Positions 12,342-22,790 of a stretch of DNA of 64,000 nucleotides are shown in pieces. The stretch comes from Zonotrichia leucophrys gambelii (Eukaryota > Chordata > Aves > Passeriformes > Passerellidae): NCBI RefSeq assembly GCF_028769735.1, contig NC_088178.1:1240001-1304000 (forward strand), written 5' to 3'. A program made the translations under genes and the position numbers. The notes below the pieces were generated by a model, which worked only from the letters and a program-made list of their open reading frames with translations, was not told the DNA's origin and searched no databases. Every line of letters starts with the position of its first letter. Positions within the stretch are counted from its first letter, which is position 1.

Positions 12342-12669
12342 ACTACTACATTCAAATTCCATGACACAAACCTGCTCTACCTCCACTTTCAGCAGCTCCA
12401 CGAGGAGCTGTGTGCCTGCTCTCAGTGCAGGACACTTTGCTCTGCCACACTCATTTCTATGTGCCTGTGACACACCTACTGTGTGCTCCCCCCAAAACCT
12501 GTGCCTTGAAACCTCCTTTAGCTCCAGTAGTGTATTTCCAAACCAATGGCTTTATCTTTCATTAGCCATTTGGTGGACTAATTAAATGTTGATGACAGCT
12601 TTCAGCTGAATTTCTGCGGGTGTTAAATCTTTGGGATCAGCACCACCTGGAAGTGCAGGCATGATCAAA

Positions 12670-12683
12670 CTGCCCTCTAGTGG
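12670..12683 (-). promoter_or_regulatory. CTCF-type motif
   Basis: CTGCCCTCTAGTGG on the plus strand reads CCACTAGAGGGCAG on the minus strand and fits the CTCF core (CCASYAGRKGGCRS) at all 14 positions. The same 14-mer recurs at 57,902-57,915 in unrelated flanks. Binding is inferred from the motif alone. Confidence 0.45.
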
Positions 12684-12732
12684 GAAAGCCCCAGTCACAT
12701 CCACAAATACTCTGGAGGAGAATTTGGGGATC

Positions 12733-13341
12733 TGTCCGGTTTATCTCGGCTGTTTGAGGGGCCTGGAGAGCCCGGAGGTGGCCTTGGGGCACCCGCGTAT
12801 TGAAAGACGAGAAGAGGCTTCAGTTCTTCTTTCTGGTTTTATGTTTATTAATTGTTTATCTAAAAGATGTTCTTTCAGCCCAACAGAGATCTGCTCAGCA
12901 GTCAGCCATGGGCACACTGTCTCTCCCTCCGGGGCAGGCACCTATCTTTATACCCATTGTGACGTGTACAATATTTATCATTTTTCCCCAATACCATCTA
13001 TTGTTATAACTCGGTGTACTCTTAGTAATAACCAATAGAAAGGTGCCACCGTGGCCAAAGAAGATGGAGGAGAGGAGGAAGAAGGAGGAGGACAGGGCAC
13101 ACCCCAATTCCTCCATCTTACTCCTCTAAACCCCCCTGTACATAAATCCTAAACCCTGTGTCTCACTCTCTAATTAACTAATCCCTTCACCCTTCACCCC
13201 GGTGAGGCCCTCATCCTTGTCGTCTCCTGTGTAGGGTTAAAGTCCAGCTACCAGACACTTCTGGCAACATTCCAGGAGTCCCGAGACCCCCAAGGGTCTC
13301 GGAGGCTCAGCATCTCAGGACTGAGATCTTGAGATCCGACA
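12733..13341 (-). mobile_element. Solo ERV LTR, family L, well preserved, 6-bp target duplication
   Basis: The 609-bp element runs from TGTCCGG to CCGACA and is flanked on both sides by GGGATC (12,727-12,732 and 13,342-13,347), a perfect 6-bp target duplication of the ERVK/beta-like kind. On the minus strand it carries an AAGATGGAGG motif with CTCCATCTTC downstream, a CTATTGG CCAAT box, GGGTATAAAG as TATA box and AATAAACAT as polyadenylation signal. Several CpGs survive, which suggests a fairly recent insertion. A perfect 9-bp stem with a 4-base loop lies at 13,281-13,302. Its layout resembles family F at 23,125. Confidence 0.9.
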
Positions 13342-13347
13342 GGGATC

Positions 13348-14412
13348 CAGAGCACGGCACTGAGCAGCCCCAGGCTGTGACACTGTCCCTGTGACACTGC
13401 CCCGTGCCTGCCTGCGGCACTCCCAGCACACCAGCGTCACCACAGGTGCCACTGCTGTGGCCTTCTCCTACACTGCCATTCACCAGGGCCTGCAGAGGAC
13501 ATCCTCTGTCGGCTGGCACCAGATGGATAACTATCAATGGGCAGTCAGCTCAGCATTGCTAAAAGCCTTTACACTCAGCCTGGTGCCAGCACCAGGGCTC
13601 AATGCACATCAACAGTGACAGCTGGAGATGGAGAAGTGTCCCCAGGGTCCCCCCTAGAGATGCCATCACACTGGACCAAAGAGCTGAGCACCCCCAAAAG
13701 CCCCACTCTCCTGCCACCTGCACCGGGCAGAGCAGAGCCTTAAAGATGTTCTATTTTTTCCCTTTTTTGCAGAACTGTGGGTGAGGCAAAACTTGTGTCC
13801 ACCACCAGCCCAACACTCTGTTTTACAGAGCAACACCTCATCTACTAGAGGAACTATACAGCAGCCAGGCTTCAGGGGGCCTGTGTGGAAAGAAAATTAG
13901 GTCCAGATAACTGTATGGCTCAATAGTGAGAACTTTTACCAGAAGGTGGAAACAGGGAAAGAGAAATGACAGCACAGATTGTGCAATGGTTTGGGCAGCC
14001 CTCTGCTCCCAAATGGGCCTTACCCATCTTTAACTTTCAGAGCAGACATTTTGGAGTTTGGGGGGATCACACACTGTATTTACAAGGTCTCTTTCTGCCC
14101 AGAAATGCTGTCTGACTGGTTGAACTCCTAACACAGGCTCAAATCAACCTTTCTTGGCTCCTGTAGGCTCACCCCAGGAGCTCCTGCACCCCCAGATGTG
14201 CCCAAGCAGACAAATCCCACTTCTGCCTCAGCCATGAGGCCTTGCCCACAGGAGCACCATGGTCCTGCTCAGCCCATGGAGGAGCTGTGCTCGGCTTGTA
14301 GAAGGCTTCTCATCAACAAAACCTCACACAAGGCATCTGCCATGAGTTACCCTTCTGGGAAACCAGGTCATGAGCTGCAGGGCCCACACTGGTGTGGCCT
14401 TCTGAGGCTTCC
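13348..14412. other. Unique intergenic DNA, no gene seen
   Basis: GC is moderate, with mutually overlapping short frames at 13,391-13,784 and 14,198-14,437. None shows a domain or splice context I can support. Confidence 0.35.
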
Positions 14413-14665
14413 AGGCCCAGGATTGATTCCAGGTTAATCCATGACTCTCAGGCTCAGGATTGATTCCAGGTTAGTTCATGACTCTCAGGCCCAGGATTGA
14501 TTCCAGGTTAGTCCATGACTCTCAGGCTCAGGATTGATTCCAGGTTAGTCCATGACTCAGGCCCAGGATTGATTCCAGGTTAGTCCATGACTCTCAGGCC
14601 CAGGATTGATTCCAGGTTAGTCCATGACTCTCAGGCCCAGGATTGATTCCAGGTTAACTCCTTAG
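14413..14665. repeat. 37-bp minisatellite, about 7 copies
   Basis: CAGGATTGATTCCAGG starts at 14418, 14455, 14492, 14529, 14564, 14601 and 14638. The spacing is 37 bp except one 35-bp unit that lost two bases. The unit includes GTCCATGACTCTCAGGC. Copies are nearly identical, so the array is probably variable in length between individuals. Confidence 0.95.
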
Positions 14666-14790
14666 TACCTCTCCAACCATCCCACCCAGCCTCTCCTACA
14701 GTCACAAGGTATTTAAGCTGCCACAGGCTTGGGATCCTTGTTTTCACCACACAAGGTCATTCACAACCCTCCAGTAACCTCTGCTGTCCA

Positions 14791-15307
14791 ACAGTGATTT
14801 TTTGGCTTTCCATGTGTGCCTGCCTGTGCCAAGAAAAGGAATTTCACTTCTTCTCTGTGTTTTTTTATCTTGCAGAGGGATGGAAAGAAAATAGCATTTT
14901 TGCTTCTTAATGCTGGTAGCATTATTTGCATTCAAATGAGATCAAACCAATAGTAAACAGCAGAGAAATTCTGGCTGTGTTAAGCAGAATACAAGACTAA
15001 GACATGATAATGATAATTTTGGGGCACATTTCTTGTTGCATTGGATGATGACACAGCAGTTTAGCCAGACAGCTAAGTCTGTGCTTAACTGCAAATGTGC
15101 AAATGAATTTAGGGAGTGTTTGGGGCTGTCCTTCTCATGCTTGGTTTTCCTGGGCCTGTGCCATTACCTCATCTTTATGGCAGTGATGGAGGAAGGGCTT
15201 TTTAGCCACACCTGATGAGTGCCCAGTGCTCAGCTCACTGAGTGGTGGAGCCTTAGAAAATCAGCTTCACTGTGGGGTCACCAGCAGAGAAAAGTGGAAG
15301 TTGAAAT
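14791..15307 (+). repeat. Inverted duplication, left arm (partner 20,266-20,800)
   Basis: This arm reads the same as the reverse complement of 20,266-20,800 at about 93% by eye. Both share GGCTTTCCAT, AGCATTTTTGCTTCTTAATG, GCATTGGATGATGACACAGC, CTTAACTGCAAATGTGCAAA and GGGGTCACCAGCAGA. Similarity stops sharply at both ends. A third, short piece of the same sequence lies at 15,306-15,367. No retroviral landmarks or coding potential are seen. Confidence 0.9.
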
Positions 15308-15367
15308 ATTAAAATAATATTTTTGCTTCTTAATGCTGGTATCATTATTTGCATTCAAATGAGATGA
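15306..15367 (+). repeat. Short direct repeat of part of the left arm (about 14,895-14,950)
   Basis: TTTTTGCTTCTTAATGCTGG followed by CATTATTTGCATTCAAATGAG repeats the sequence found about 410 bp upstream. It abuts the end of the duplicated arm, which suggests a complex rearrangement. Confidence 0.8.
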
Positions 15368-15445
15368 AACAAAACCCATTTCAACTAGTCCACTTCCAAA
15401 CAACAAGGCAGTAAGAGGGATGGAATAAATGCAAGGCCTAAAACT

Positions 15446-15733
15446 GCTGGAAAGGCTTTGTGAGGCAAAGACCTAGAAACTCCTGACCTCAGGAAGAAAG
15501 GGACACAAAGCATGACTCCTTTCAGATGCTGTGCTTGGCTTAGGGACAAACTGCCTGGGCAAGTAAAACTAGACTGCAAAAATCAAGTGAGAAATCTTGT
15601 CTGTGGAGCTTCCCAGCAGGGTCACCATCTCCGATTCCTCACATTTCTCATCAGCTCAGATCTCAGGAAGGCAAAAGCCTGGGTGTTTCCAGGCACCCAG
15701 AAGGAAGAGAGGAGCACGTTCCCCATGTGCTGT
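15446..15733 (+). repeat. Direct duplication, right copy (partner 11,470-11,768)
   Basis: It aligns with 11,470-11,768 and shows small deletions relative to it, such as the loss of a few bases around GACTCCTTTCAG. Its start is about 140 bp right of the inverted-duplication arm. Confidence 0.85.
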
Positions 15734-18039
15734 GATAATTGCAGCACCACCTCCTCTTCCTTTGTGCAGGGATACATGGAGAAATGAGAGTGGGTTTTTC
15801 GGCATTATGAGTCAGCCCAGTAAAGTTCCTGCTGCCATTAAACTGCAAACCTCACATTTGAATGTGACCACAACAATGTCACACCATTCCTCCCAGCCCC
15901 TTCTTCCTGTAAAGCAAAGTGAGAGCAGAGACTGCAGCTCAGGGCCCTGATTCCTGCATCCTTTAGGCTTCTCCCCCTGGACCAGGACAACAACAGGGCA
16001 GCATTTAGCTGACCCTCCTCAGCAGAACAGTGATCCCAGCTTGGACTCTGCTCCTTATTTCGACCCCACAGGATCTGAGGGCTCTGGCCCAGCCACCACA
16101 GAGAGACAGAGGTTTGCAGCTCCTGTGCAGAACCACCTCCTTACAAAGGTTTGTTCACACAGCATTAGGTTATAAAAAGCCACCACAGCTCTTTCCCATA
16201 AACAAGCCATGGGATCCATCACCCTGGACAGCAATTCTCCCTTCCTCCAAGAGCCTGGAATCAGCTGTGAGTGTGCCAAACCTCTTACAAATGATTCCCT
16301 TCTTGAGCTAAAGTGGCCACTGAATGGAATTACCTCCAGCAGGACTGGTTTCCCTCTGACTGAACCTTGCAGTTGATTTCTTCAGCCTAACTCAAGGTTT
16401 ATTTTCTTTTTCCTCACAAACTTATACACATCTGCTCCTGTCTGCAGGTTGTGCCAGTAGATCCTTCATGCTGACAGCAGGGCACAGGCTGGCAGCCTTA
16501 ATCTTAGAACTGAAAATGCTCACCACTGACCAGGACAAGTTCTCAGTGTTGGACTCCAGAGCTTCCACCCACCCACTTGAGCAGGCCACCAAATTAACAA
16601 ATATTTGCAAAGTGGAGTCACTTCAGAAGGCATTTTAGGCTGTTTTCTATTCTGAGATAGGAACATCCAGTACCACATATCCAGTGGCTTCCTTTGATCC
16701 TGTGACAGCCCTTTGAGAGCAACCTGGAATTGTCCTGCAAGTTAATTCAGAACCTGAGGGGATCAAATTACACAAGACATTACAGATCCAAGAGGTTTTG
16801 CCTTTGGCTGCAGCTGTAGAAGTGGCCATTTTATAAAGTGACAACACATGGTCAGCAGCCCTTTCTTATCTGAGCACTGATTTTTGCAATGGCTGTATCC
16901 AGCTCTTCTTCAGGGCCAGCTGAGGAGAGGCCCAAGGTCAATGCAAGCACTTCCCTGTTCACTGTGTGCTCCTGAGAGTGGCTTTTGCTCTCCAATATTC
17001 AGGCTAAAGCTTGGATACAAAGATGTGAAGAAAAAATTCTGCAAATGAATGGAGCTTGCCGAAAGGAAGATGTGCAAGCAAACCTTCACTTTTCCCTCAG
17101 CTCAGAATTTAGTCCTTTACTGTCCACTTCAAAATTACATTGACAACCAACAAGGAAGAGCTTTGCCCCGGACTTTGTCTCCCCATTTGTGATTTTAGAA
17201 TGATGTTTGGATTAAGATATTTCAGTGTCTACTCCTACATACCCTTAGAATTTAATTGCAGAAGTATTTGCCTGATCCACGGGGGACCAGCATAGTTTGC
17301 AATGTGAGGATTTCAGAATGAAGAGGGTGTCCTTTCTCCAACAATGAAGACAGACCAATCTGACATATTATTTCTTATTAGAGATCTGCTCAGCCCAGGT
17401 GACAGCTATTTGTCTCAAAACATGACTTAGAAGCACTCAACTGAAATGCACACCGAGTTATAAACCAGACTAAACCTATTTTCTGCATTGACTTGAAGAG
17501 ATAAGGTGTTAGTGGCGCTTCTTCAGGTGCCCTGGGTGAGCTCCTGCCAGCTCCACAGGTCTGCAGAGGGGACAGAGAGAGAATGAGCACAGAGGGACCC
17601 TCTGCACCCAGCAGTGGTGCCTATTTCCCCCCTCCCTCAAAGGCAACGTTTGCCAAGGGACCTGGGACATCAGAGAGAATTAACCAAGGCAGTGGTGGAT
17701 AGAAGTAACAAGACCACACAGGTTTCACTGTGACTCCAGCACCAGCTCAGCTCCAAGTCATTTTGAAACTGCCCTATACCACAGTGGGAAACTCCTCAGG
17801 GCTGGCAGAGCAGCCTGGCCTATTTGAGCAGATATTGCTTGTATCTTAAAGTCAATTGGGAATCACCACTGCACGTCAATGTTGCCTTTATCTCTCAGGT
17901 TTCCCCTCAAAAACAGAGCACAAATATCGTGGCAGGAAGATTGGGTGTGGGGTACAGCAGTGCCAGCGAAACTCAGATGCACAAAAGCTAACGCTGTCCT
18001 GGTTCTGAGAGCTTTTCCTGAAAGCACAGCAGGGAAGAA
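15734..18039. other. Unique intergenic DNA, no gene seen
   Basis: About 2.3 kb without recognised repeats or exons. Short open frames (16,030-16,311, 17,879-18,229) show no family signature. Confidence 0.35.
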
Positions 18040-18095
18040 GAGGCTGCCAAAGAAACCCAAAGAAGGAGAGGCTGCCAAAAAAACCCAAAAATCAG
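18040..18095. repeat. About 30-bp tandem duplication, 2 copies
   Basis: GAGGCTGCCAAAGAAACCC and GAGGCTGCCAAAAAAACCC occur about 30 bp apart, forming two imperfect copies of a lysine-codon-rich unit. Confidence 0.7.
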
Positions 18096-18224
18096 GAGCT
18101 CAGTCCAGGATGGACACAGCACACACTGAAAACACTGAGAGGAAGAGCTTTGCTTCAAAAGGGCGGGTCCTTGGTCTGCCCTGGCATTTTCATCACACTG
18201 TGGTGGCTGGGCAGAAAGGAGGAC

Positions 18225-18599
18225 TGTAAACTACAACACAATGTACTTATAAACCCACCTTTATTCAGGATTCAGCTGCAAATCAACTATTTTGCCTTTT
18301 GAACATCACAGGAGAGCAAGGCTTGGCTCTCTCCTGCTCTCTGCCCTGTAGCAGGCCCTGCTGGGAGCTGCCAGCCCCAGCTCAGAGCAGGCCCCAAAGA
18401 GAGAGAAGTAAAGAGAGTGGGAAAGAGAGAGAAGGCAGGAGTGTGGTAAAGAGAGAGAGTGAAGTTCCCATTACAATACCATAAATCTTCTTCTGTGTTG
18501 AATATTCTGATTCTCACTAACCAATCTAGTACAAGATACTAATCCTATAGCATGTACATACAGCCTGTAAGAATCACTACATTACCACACTGTGTTACA
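18225..18599 (-). mobile_element. ERV LTR, family M (probable 3' LTR)
   Basis: Read on the minus strand it starts TGTAACACAG, immediately after a purine-rich AAGAGGAGG tract (polypurine-tract-like), and ends GTAGTTTACA. Near its end is AATAAAGGTGG, a polyadenylation signal. A GA/CT-rich stretch lies at 18,397-18,465. The last 60-100 bases have the R-U5 look of a songbird ERVK-type LTR, which is my recollection and untested. No paired LTR or target duplication was found. Confidence 0.55.
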
Positions 18600-18900
18600 T
18601 TTTAAATCCTAAAACCTCCTCTTTGGACCCTTTTCTGCCAAGCTGGCAGGGTCTGCTCTGACCCTTAGGCCTGTCTGCAAGCAGAAGGTTTTGTTGCATC
18701 AAAAGGGAAGGTGTTTCATCACCTTCAGTTGGCCACACCATTATTTTCCAGTTGTTCAGTAACAAAGCTTGCTTTCATTTCAATCTCTCTTACAGTTTCC
18801 ATATTCTCAAAAATTTTTTGCCAGGCAATCATATTTATAGGGTTTTCCTGTTTCATCTTCCCCAATAATGGGGACATCTCTTTTCATTTTCCAGGCACAG
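18600..18900 (-). pseudogene. Remnant of ERV internal 3' region next to LTR M
   Basis: On the minus strand this piece runs straight into the purine tract and LTR start at 18,599. It has only short frames broken by stops, so no functional protein is possible. It looks like the far 3' end of a proviral interior, truncated at about 18,900. Which retroviral gene it came from cannot be decided by eye. Confidence 0.35.
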
Positions 18901-19085
18901 GGCAGGAGCCAAGAGAGGTGCTGCCACCAGCAGTGAGGCACAGATTCCCTGGCACCATCTCAGTCTGCAGGAGGACACAGCAGCAGGACAAACACGGGGA
19001 GGTACCAGCACAAACCCAGCAATTGGCAAGGACACCAGAGCTTGACCCAGAGACTCTGCCACACAGATGACATGAAATGCATGCT

Positions 19086-19303
19086 CTGACCACAGAAAGA
19101 GTGGGATAAATAGGAGGAAGCAATAACTTGGAATGAAAAATCAGAAGATAACTCCTACACAGGAGTGGTTTGTCTCATGCAACAGTGAATGCACTGACCA
19201 AGGAAAGAGTGGGATAAACAGAAGGAAGCAATAATTTGGAATGAAAAATCAGAAATCAAGATAACTCCCACACAGAAGTGGTTTGTGCCAAGCAAAAGTG
19301 GGG
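19086..19303. repeat. 108-bp tandem duplication, 2 copies
   Basis: CTGACCACAGAAAGAGTGGG at 19,086 is repeated as CTGACCAAGGAAAGAGTGGG at 19,194. Matching blocks GGAAGCAATAA, TTGGAATGAAAAATCAGAA and GTGGTTTGT follow in both. The second copy has a small insertion (ATCA). Confidence 0.9.
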
Positions 19304-20265
19304 TTTTAAAGAGGGTATGGTAAACTAAGAAGCTGGAGGAATAAGGGAAGTGAAGACAAAAAAATAATTTTGCTCTTCTGATTAAGAGATTGTCTCCTTT
19401 TCAAGAAGTTTGACAGGGTCACAGAAGGAAGGCAGTTTTTTCATGGCCTTGGGGTTGGTTTCAAGAAGCAGCATTTGCTCAGGGTGACTCTCAGGTGGAG
19501 AGTTTTTAGTTCACAGAACTGGGGCAGGTCCTGGCTGGGAGAGGAAAGGTTCAGTAATGGGAGTTTCCAAGGTTAGGGGGATTTTTTTTACCTCTCTTCT
19601 GAGAATCTCTCTGAAGAGAAAGTGCTGTGGCAGGGATGGAAGGAGTCCCTCTCCTAAACCATACTAACCACAGGTGACAATATGCAATTAACAGCTCATA
19701 AACAGAGAGGTGGGGCTGTCAACCTGCTCAAAGCACTCCCTTGCTTTCAAGGAAGAGGAAGGAAGATCAGCCATTTATCACTGATACAGGAAGGGCAGGA
19801 AGAGGTGATGCATCCCTATCTGCTCCTGTCTCATCACAGGCACCTACCAGAAGAAAGAACATCCCAGAAAGGAAAGCTTGGTAGCACCAGGAACCATGAA
19901 ACCTAAAGCCACAATAGTATCCTGCCCTGCAGTCTTGTGAGACATGTCAGGCTCATCAGAGATTAAAAAAATGACCACTCTGCAGGTCATAACATAAAAA
20001 CAAATGTTGTTCAGGGAAGGGAGGAATTGGATAAAAAATAGCCTGTGCCTATTTGGATTATGTGCCACCAGCCAAGAGTCCATGCAGATTTACAGTGCAG
20101 CAGCCACATGTCCAGCTTCAAAGCAACCCATCAGGCAAGGTGCAAGCACCACTCACTGCCTCTCAACCTCTAAGAAGTTTCCCAGATTTCTGGGATTTCC
20201 GTTGGAATCACCCTTGGCTACAGCAAATGCTCTCACAACATTTTCCAAAGTCATTAGCACGTGTG
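19304..20265. other. Unique spacer, no gene seen
   Basis: No repeat or exon recognised. The ORFs at 19,682-19,906 and 19,844-20,083 are on opposite strands and unsupported. Confidence 0.35.
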
Positions 20266-20800
20266 AATGTTCCAATTTCCACTTGTGTCTGCTGGTGACC
20301 CCACAGTGAAGCTGATTTTCTAAGACTCCACCACTCAGTGAGCTCCATTTCACCTGGGCACTCATCATCAGGTGTGGCTAAAAAGCCCTTCCTCCATCGC
20401 TGCCATAAAGATGAGGAAATAGCACAGGCCCAGAAAAACCAAGCATGAGAAGGACAGCCCCAAACACTGTTTTGCACACACAATTTTGCACATTTGCAGT
20501 TAAGCACAGACTTAGCTGTCTGGCTAAACTGCTGTGTCATCATCCAATGCAACAAGAAATGTGCCCCAAAATTATCATTATCATGGCTTAGTCTTGTATT
20601 CTGCTTAACACAGCCAGAATTTCTCTGCTGTTTACTATTGGTTTGATCTCATTTGAATGCAAATAATGCTACCAGCATTAAGAAGCAAAAATGCTATTTT
20701 CTTTCCATCCCTCTGCAAGATGAAAAAACACAGAGAAGAAGTGAAATTCCTTTTCTTGGCACAGGCAGGCACATATGGAAAGCCAGAAAATCACCACTGC
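20266..20800 (-). repeat. Inverted duplication, right arm (partner 14,791-15,307)
   Basis: Reverse-complement match of the left arm. Differences are scattered substitutions and a few indels, such as extra bases around TTTTGCACACACAATTTTGC. The arms are about 5 kb apart, so an inversion of the DNA between them could arise by recombination. Confidence 0.9.
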
Positions 20801-22784
20801 ACCTCTTCTAGAGCTGAGCACACAGGCCCTGAGCCTCCAAGCAATCCCAAAGAGAAAAGCACTACATTTTTCCAGGAAACCTTGCTCATTTCAGAATAAA
20901 CCACAGTCCCTCCCTATGGTACCCCCAATCCAGATCCAGAGTAAATTCTTTCTGCCTCAGGTTCAGCTCCAGCAGAGCCCTCTGCTTCTGGGAGGGAGCA
21001 CAGTGTCTCCTGTGACTGCACTGAAGAAGATAAGCATGTAAAACACTGATATTCCTCTTAGCAGGCTGCCCCAAAGTTCCCAGCTGTTGGCTTCCATAGT
21101 CACCAGCAATGAAGAATTTAACTCCAGGACAACAACAACAAAAAACAAAAACCAATTTCCCTGCAGAAGAACTTCTAAGGTTTCCTCCCCTTTTCTCTTA
21201 GGCCATTGATGAAAATGGTGACCTGGGGTAGATTAACCATGTGCTTGATTCACCCCAGAAAGACATCTTGATACACACAGAGCTTGCTTCCACTGCTTCC
21301 TCTGCTCTCACAATGAGCTAATTGCCAAAATATTTCCCACTGCTTTTCATCTTCCAGCCAAAAATCTAAAAAAATGCATTACAAGTTTGTAATGAGCCCA
21401 TGAGCCCTGTCTGGTAGAATAAAGAGATTTTAGCCCCCAGAAATTGAAAGAGAGAGGGGAAAATTACTTGGACCAGACCTACTGGCAAAACTACAGGGAA
21501 ACAGGCAATGAGCAGAGCTTCATTTGTTTGAAGTCAGCTTAAGATGCTCAGACTTGGGGGCCAGCACACAGTGCATCTCTCATGGGCATACATACCTGTG
21601 AATAAATGGGTGGGTGTCTCTGACCTCCTCACACTACAGCGACACGTGGAACATCTCCCTGATTCCAGCCCTTGCAAGCCTTTGGTCACTGCTGACACTG
21701 CCAGGTGATGCTGCTCCCCCAAAATTCTGCAAGAGCAAGGAATGCTTTGCACTGCCAGGCTGGCCATGCTGCAGAGCTGATGCAGCTGCACTGGCTCTCC
21801 TGCTGAATCACAGCAATCCCACATCACAGCAGGAGAAATCCCCACTGCTGGAGCAGGACACAAATCTATTTGTCACAGAGGCAGCTGAAGGGAGAGTGTT
21901 ACAACTGGGGGCATAAATGGGGATTTCACAGAGCCCTGAAGAAAGTTCAGTAAGTAAACAATTCAGTTGGAAAGATTACTCTGACAAAGGTCAAACATTG
22001 CTGCTCACATATTTTTTTTCCTTTTTCCTCCATCCCCACTTCATTGCTCTCCCATGTAGCACCTCAGCGAGCACAGGTCTAGCACAGATTAAAAGCCATA
22101 TTTGATGCTATCTGCATTAGTAGATGGCAGTGGCAGATTCTGTGTTGAATTTGGCAGCTGCTAAAACTGAAAGAAAGTCCAAGGCTTAAGGATGCGTAAA
22201 ATAATGCCAAAATAATATGCAAAAGTAAAAGAAGTAGTAGTTCTAAGCTGAGGAGTTTGTAGTTTAGATAACAGATTGCTACAGGAAAGAATTCTAACTA
22301 TTTCTGTTTCAGTGGGTTAGCTTTGGCCAATTTGGACAAGAGAAGCAGCTCTCACCTTGCTTGGATCAAAGCCAGGACCAAATCAACCCAGTTTGCTCAT
22401 TGTCACAGGGCAATGAGTGCTCCCTGTCAATTGTAGCTGTCACAAAGCTGCTCCTCAATTTACCAGCCTTGTTTCTTCTTGGCTGTGTGTGCAGTGCCCC
22501 ACAGCTATAAGGCAATAAAGAGAAGGAAAAGGATAAAACCTGACCATGGAGAAGAGGAAAGACTCTGATGGTGGGGGGTTGAACACAGAATTCTAAATGA
22601 ACTCTTTCCAATGGCCACGTTAAAGCTGAGTGCTGTGGTCACTACTGAAAGCTGCAGTTACCAGTTCTGTTAACGTTTCACCAGTTTTGGTAGCGGCCTC
22701 TGGGAAACCCTTGTGCTGGTCCACAAATGCTATGGCAACAGCAGGGAAATCTGAAATTCAGACACTCAGCCAGATGTATCTGTG
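20801..22784. other. Unique intergenic DNA, no gene seen
   Basis: About 2 kb. The weak CTCF-like core AGTAGATGGCAGTGG near 22,122 misses the leading CC. No exon recognised. Confidence 0.35.
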
Positions 22785-22790
22785 CACGAG

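Noticed and set aside
14413..14665. Regularly spaced repeats that could suggest a CRISPR array
   Set aside because: Whole 37-bp units repeat head to tail with no variable spacers; it is a minisatellite in a vertebrate genome.
22118..22134. Third CTCF motif (AGTAGATGGCAGTGG)
   Set aside because: Lacks the leading CC of the core; too weak to list as a site.
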